Below, one piece after another: positions 63,701-64,000 of a DNA stretch of 64,000 nucleotides. Position numbers and translations under genes: made by a program. Positions within the stretch are counted from its first letter, which is position 1. Every line of letters starts with the position of its first letter. Under the pieces are notes generated by a model that saw only the letters and a program-made list of their open reading frames with translations, made no database searches and had not been told where the DNA came from. Source of the DNA: Amoebophrya sp. A120 (taxonomy: Eukaryota > Sar > Dinophyceae > Syndiniales > Amoebophryaceae); NCBI GenBank assembly GCA_905178155.1, contig CAJINV010000004.1, positions 8,066,771-8,130,770 on the forward strand, given 5' to 3'.

Positions 63701-64000
63701 TCTCCGTTTTAGTATGGGGATATCGTAACTTTTCATTTTGATACTAAGTACTTTATATCAACTATGAAAATGTCTGGGTCTGGAAAGATCCAAGGTTTGT
63801 CATGCTTGTCGGACATGACTCTCAAGTCTGTCATGCACATTACCCAAAAGTGCCACTTTTCTGTCATGCAGAAGCTCACTTTCTCATGCAGAAAAGCCAA
63901 GACTTTAGCACCTCCAAAACTTGTCATGCTTGCCTGTCAAATGAGGCGTGCTCGTCTTTCGCAACTAGTATTACAAGTTCCCAGACCCAGACATATTTGC
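60744..64000 (+). CDS. Endonuclease/exonuclease/phosphatase (EEP)-like protein, 3' end outside window
   Basis: Exons so far: 60744-61059, 61426-61506, 61764-61811, 62079-62158, 62506-63095, 63349-63412, 63749-63755, then an introner that runs off the end. All junctions keep the frame. The N-terminus (MRLPALHFAVGAARTLVSANLF) is basic/hydrophobic and could be a targeting peptide, followed by a low-complexity linker. From about residue 170 the EEP fold is suggested: a strand MTWNIMM, QVKKIVQVMKEENLQFAMLQEVDF (the Glu of LQEVD is the usual metal ligand), a central part LMIVYDPKWL, and VHLVNLHLHQDD (compare VNxHLH of the family). EEP proteins include AP endonucleases, deadenylases, sphingomyelinases and inositol phosphatases; the substrate cannot be told, since the C-terminal catalytic SDH motif is missing. 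Confidence 0.7.
61060..61420. mobile_element. Introner, family D
   Basis: 361 bp; TATCAAAATGAACAAGGATC ... TTTGATTTCCGCACAATA; flanking TGCCG/CGCCG (one mismatch). Confidence 0.83.
61507..61758 (+). mobile_element. Introner, family A, chimeric interior
   Basis: 252 bp; perfect TAAGG repeats (61502-61506, 61759-61763). The left half resembles subtype 1 forward (AACTTGTGATGCG, GTTGCATGAGCAGCAA), the right half resembles subtype 2 (AACTTGTCATGCTTGGCTG, CAGCATCACAGGTTTCC). Confidence 0.88.
61812..62073 (+). mobile_element. Introner, family A, forward
   Basis: 262 bp; TATCAAATGCAAAAATGTCT ... GCATTTGATA; perfect GGAGA repeats (61807-61811, 62074-62078). Confidence 0.92.
62159..62500 (-). mobile_element. 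Introner, family D, reverse
   Basis: 342 bp; TATTGAGAGGAAAATAAATC ... TTTTTCCTTACGATA; perfect GCATG repeats (62154-62158, 62501-62505). Interior is the reverse complement of the D copy at 33448. Confidence 0.9.
63096..63343 (+). mobile_element. Introner, family A, forward
   Basis: 248 bp; TATGAAATGCAAATATGTCT ... GCATTTGATA; perfect GGCGC repeats (63091-63095, 63344-63348). Confidence 0.92.
63413..63743 (+). mobile_element. Introner, family D, forward
   Basis: 331 bp; TATTGCGAGGAAAAATTCCC ... TTTTCATTTTGATA; perfect CTAAG repeats (63408-63412, 63744-63748). Followed by an exon of only 7 nt before the next introner. Confidence 0.88.
63756..64000 (+). mobile_element. Introner, family A (subtype 2), truncated by the window end
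   Basis: Left end TATCAACTATGAAAATGTCT and, at the very end of the window, the right arm CCAGACCCAGACATATTTGC. About ten more bases should complete it. Confidence 0.85.

Overview
The window looks like nuclear DNA of a eukaryotic alveolate, most probably a parasitic dinoflagellate of the Amoebophrya (Syndiniales) type. Every gene that can be recognised lies head-to-tail on the + strand. The genes are split by about 50 short transposon-like introns ('introners'). The spaces between genes are AT-rich and hold nothing recognisable. Invasive intronic elements of this kind have been reported from Amoebophrya genomes; the assignment is an inference, because no rRNA or marker gene is present.

Layout: (1) 1430-18316, a predicted secreted protein of unknown function, cut in two by a young 12.2-kb Ty3/gypsy-like LTR retrotransposon (1858-14024, 805-bp LTRs, 4-bp target duplication, one 3118-residue gag-pol frame). 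(2) 20465-25201, an ATP-dependent NAD(P)H-hydrate dehydratase (NAXD). (3) 27546-36917, a PERK-like eIF2-alpha kinase of about 2557 residues, with a luminal domain, several membrane spans and a kinase domain carrying two very large inserts. (4) 39293-39739, a small membrane protein. (5) 40992-46577, a COG0523/CobW metal-chaperone GTPase in 14 exons. (6) 48052-48729, an intronless secreted DUF4116-like protein. (7) about 50392-58524, a kinesin-13 in more than 20 exons. (8) 60744 to the window end, an endonuclease/exonuclease/phosphatase-like protein, truncated.

The main result is the intron system. Most introns start TAT and end ATA, have long terminal inverted repeats, and are flanked by a 5-bp direct repeat. 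Removing the element plus one repeat copy restores the reading frame each time it can be tested: the summed exons of four complete genes (NAXD 2358 nt, PERK 7674 nt, CobW 1836 nt, and the disrupted first gene 4005 nt once the retrotransposon and one TSD copy are removed) are multiples of three, and conserved motifs such as the CobW P-loop are rebuilt across junctions. At least six families (A-F) occur together, and A, B, C and D are found in both orientations. They lack normal GT-AG ends. A smaller set of ordinary GT-AG introns without inverted repeats sits in the same genes. One of these (50485-50615) is clearly half of a family-F introner, so it looks like an intermediate between the two classes.

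The genes do not form an operon or pathway. They are housekeeping functions (metabolite repair, ER stress signalling, metal handling, microtubule depolymerisation, a nuclease/phosphatase) in a tandem array. What ties the window together is the shared mobile-intron population.
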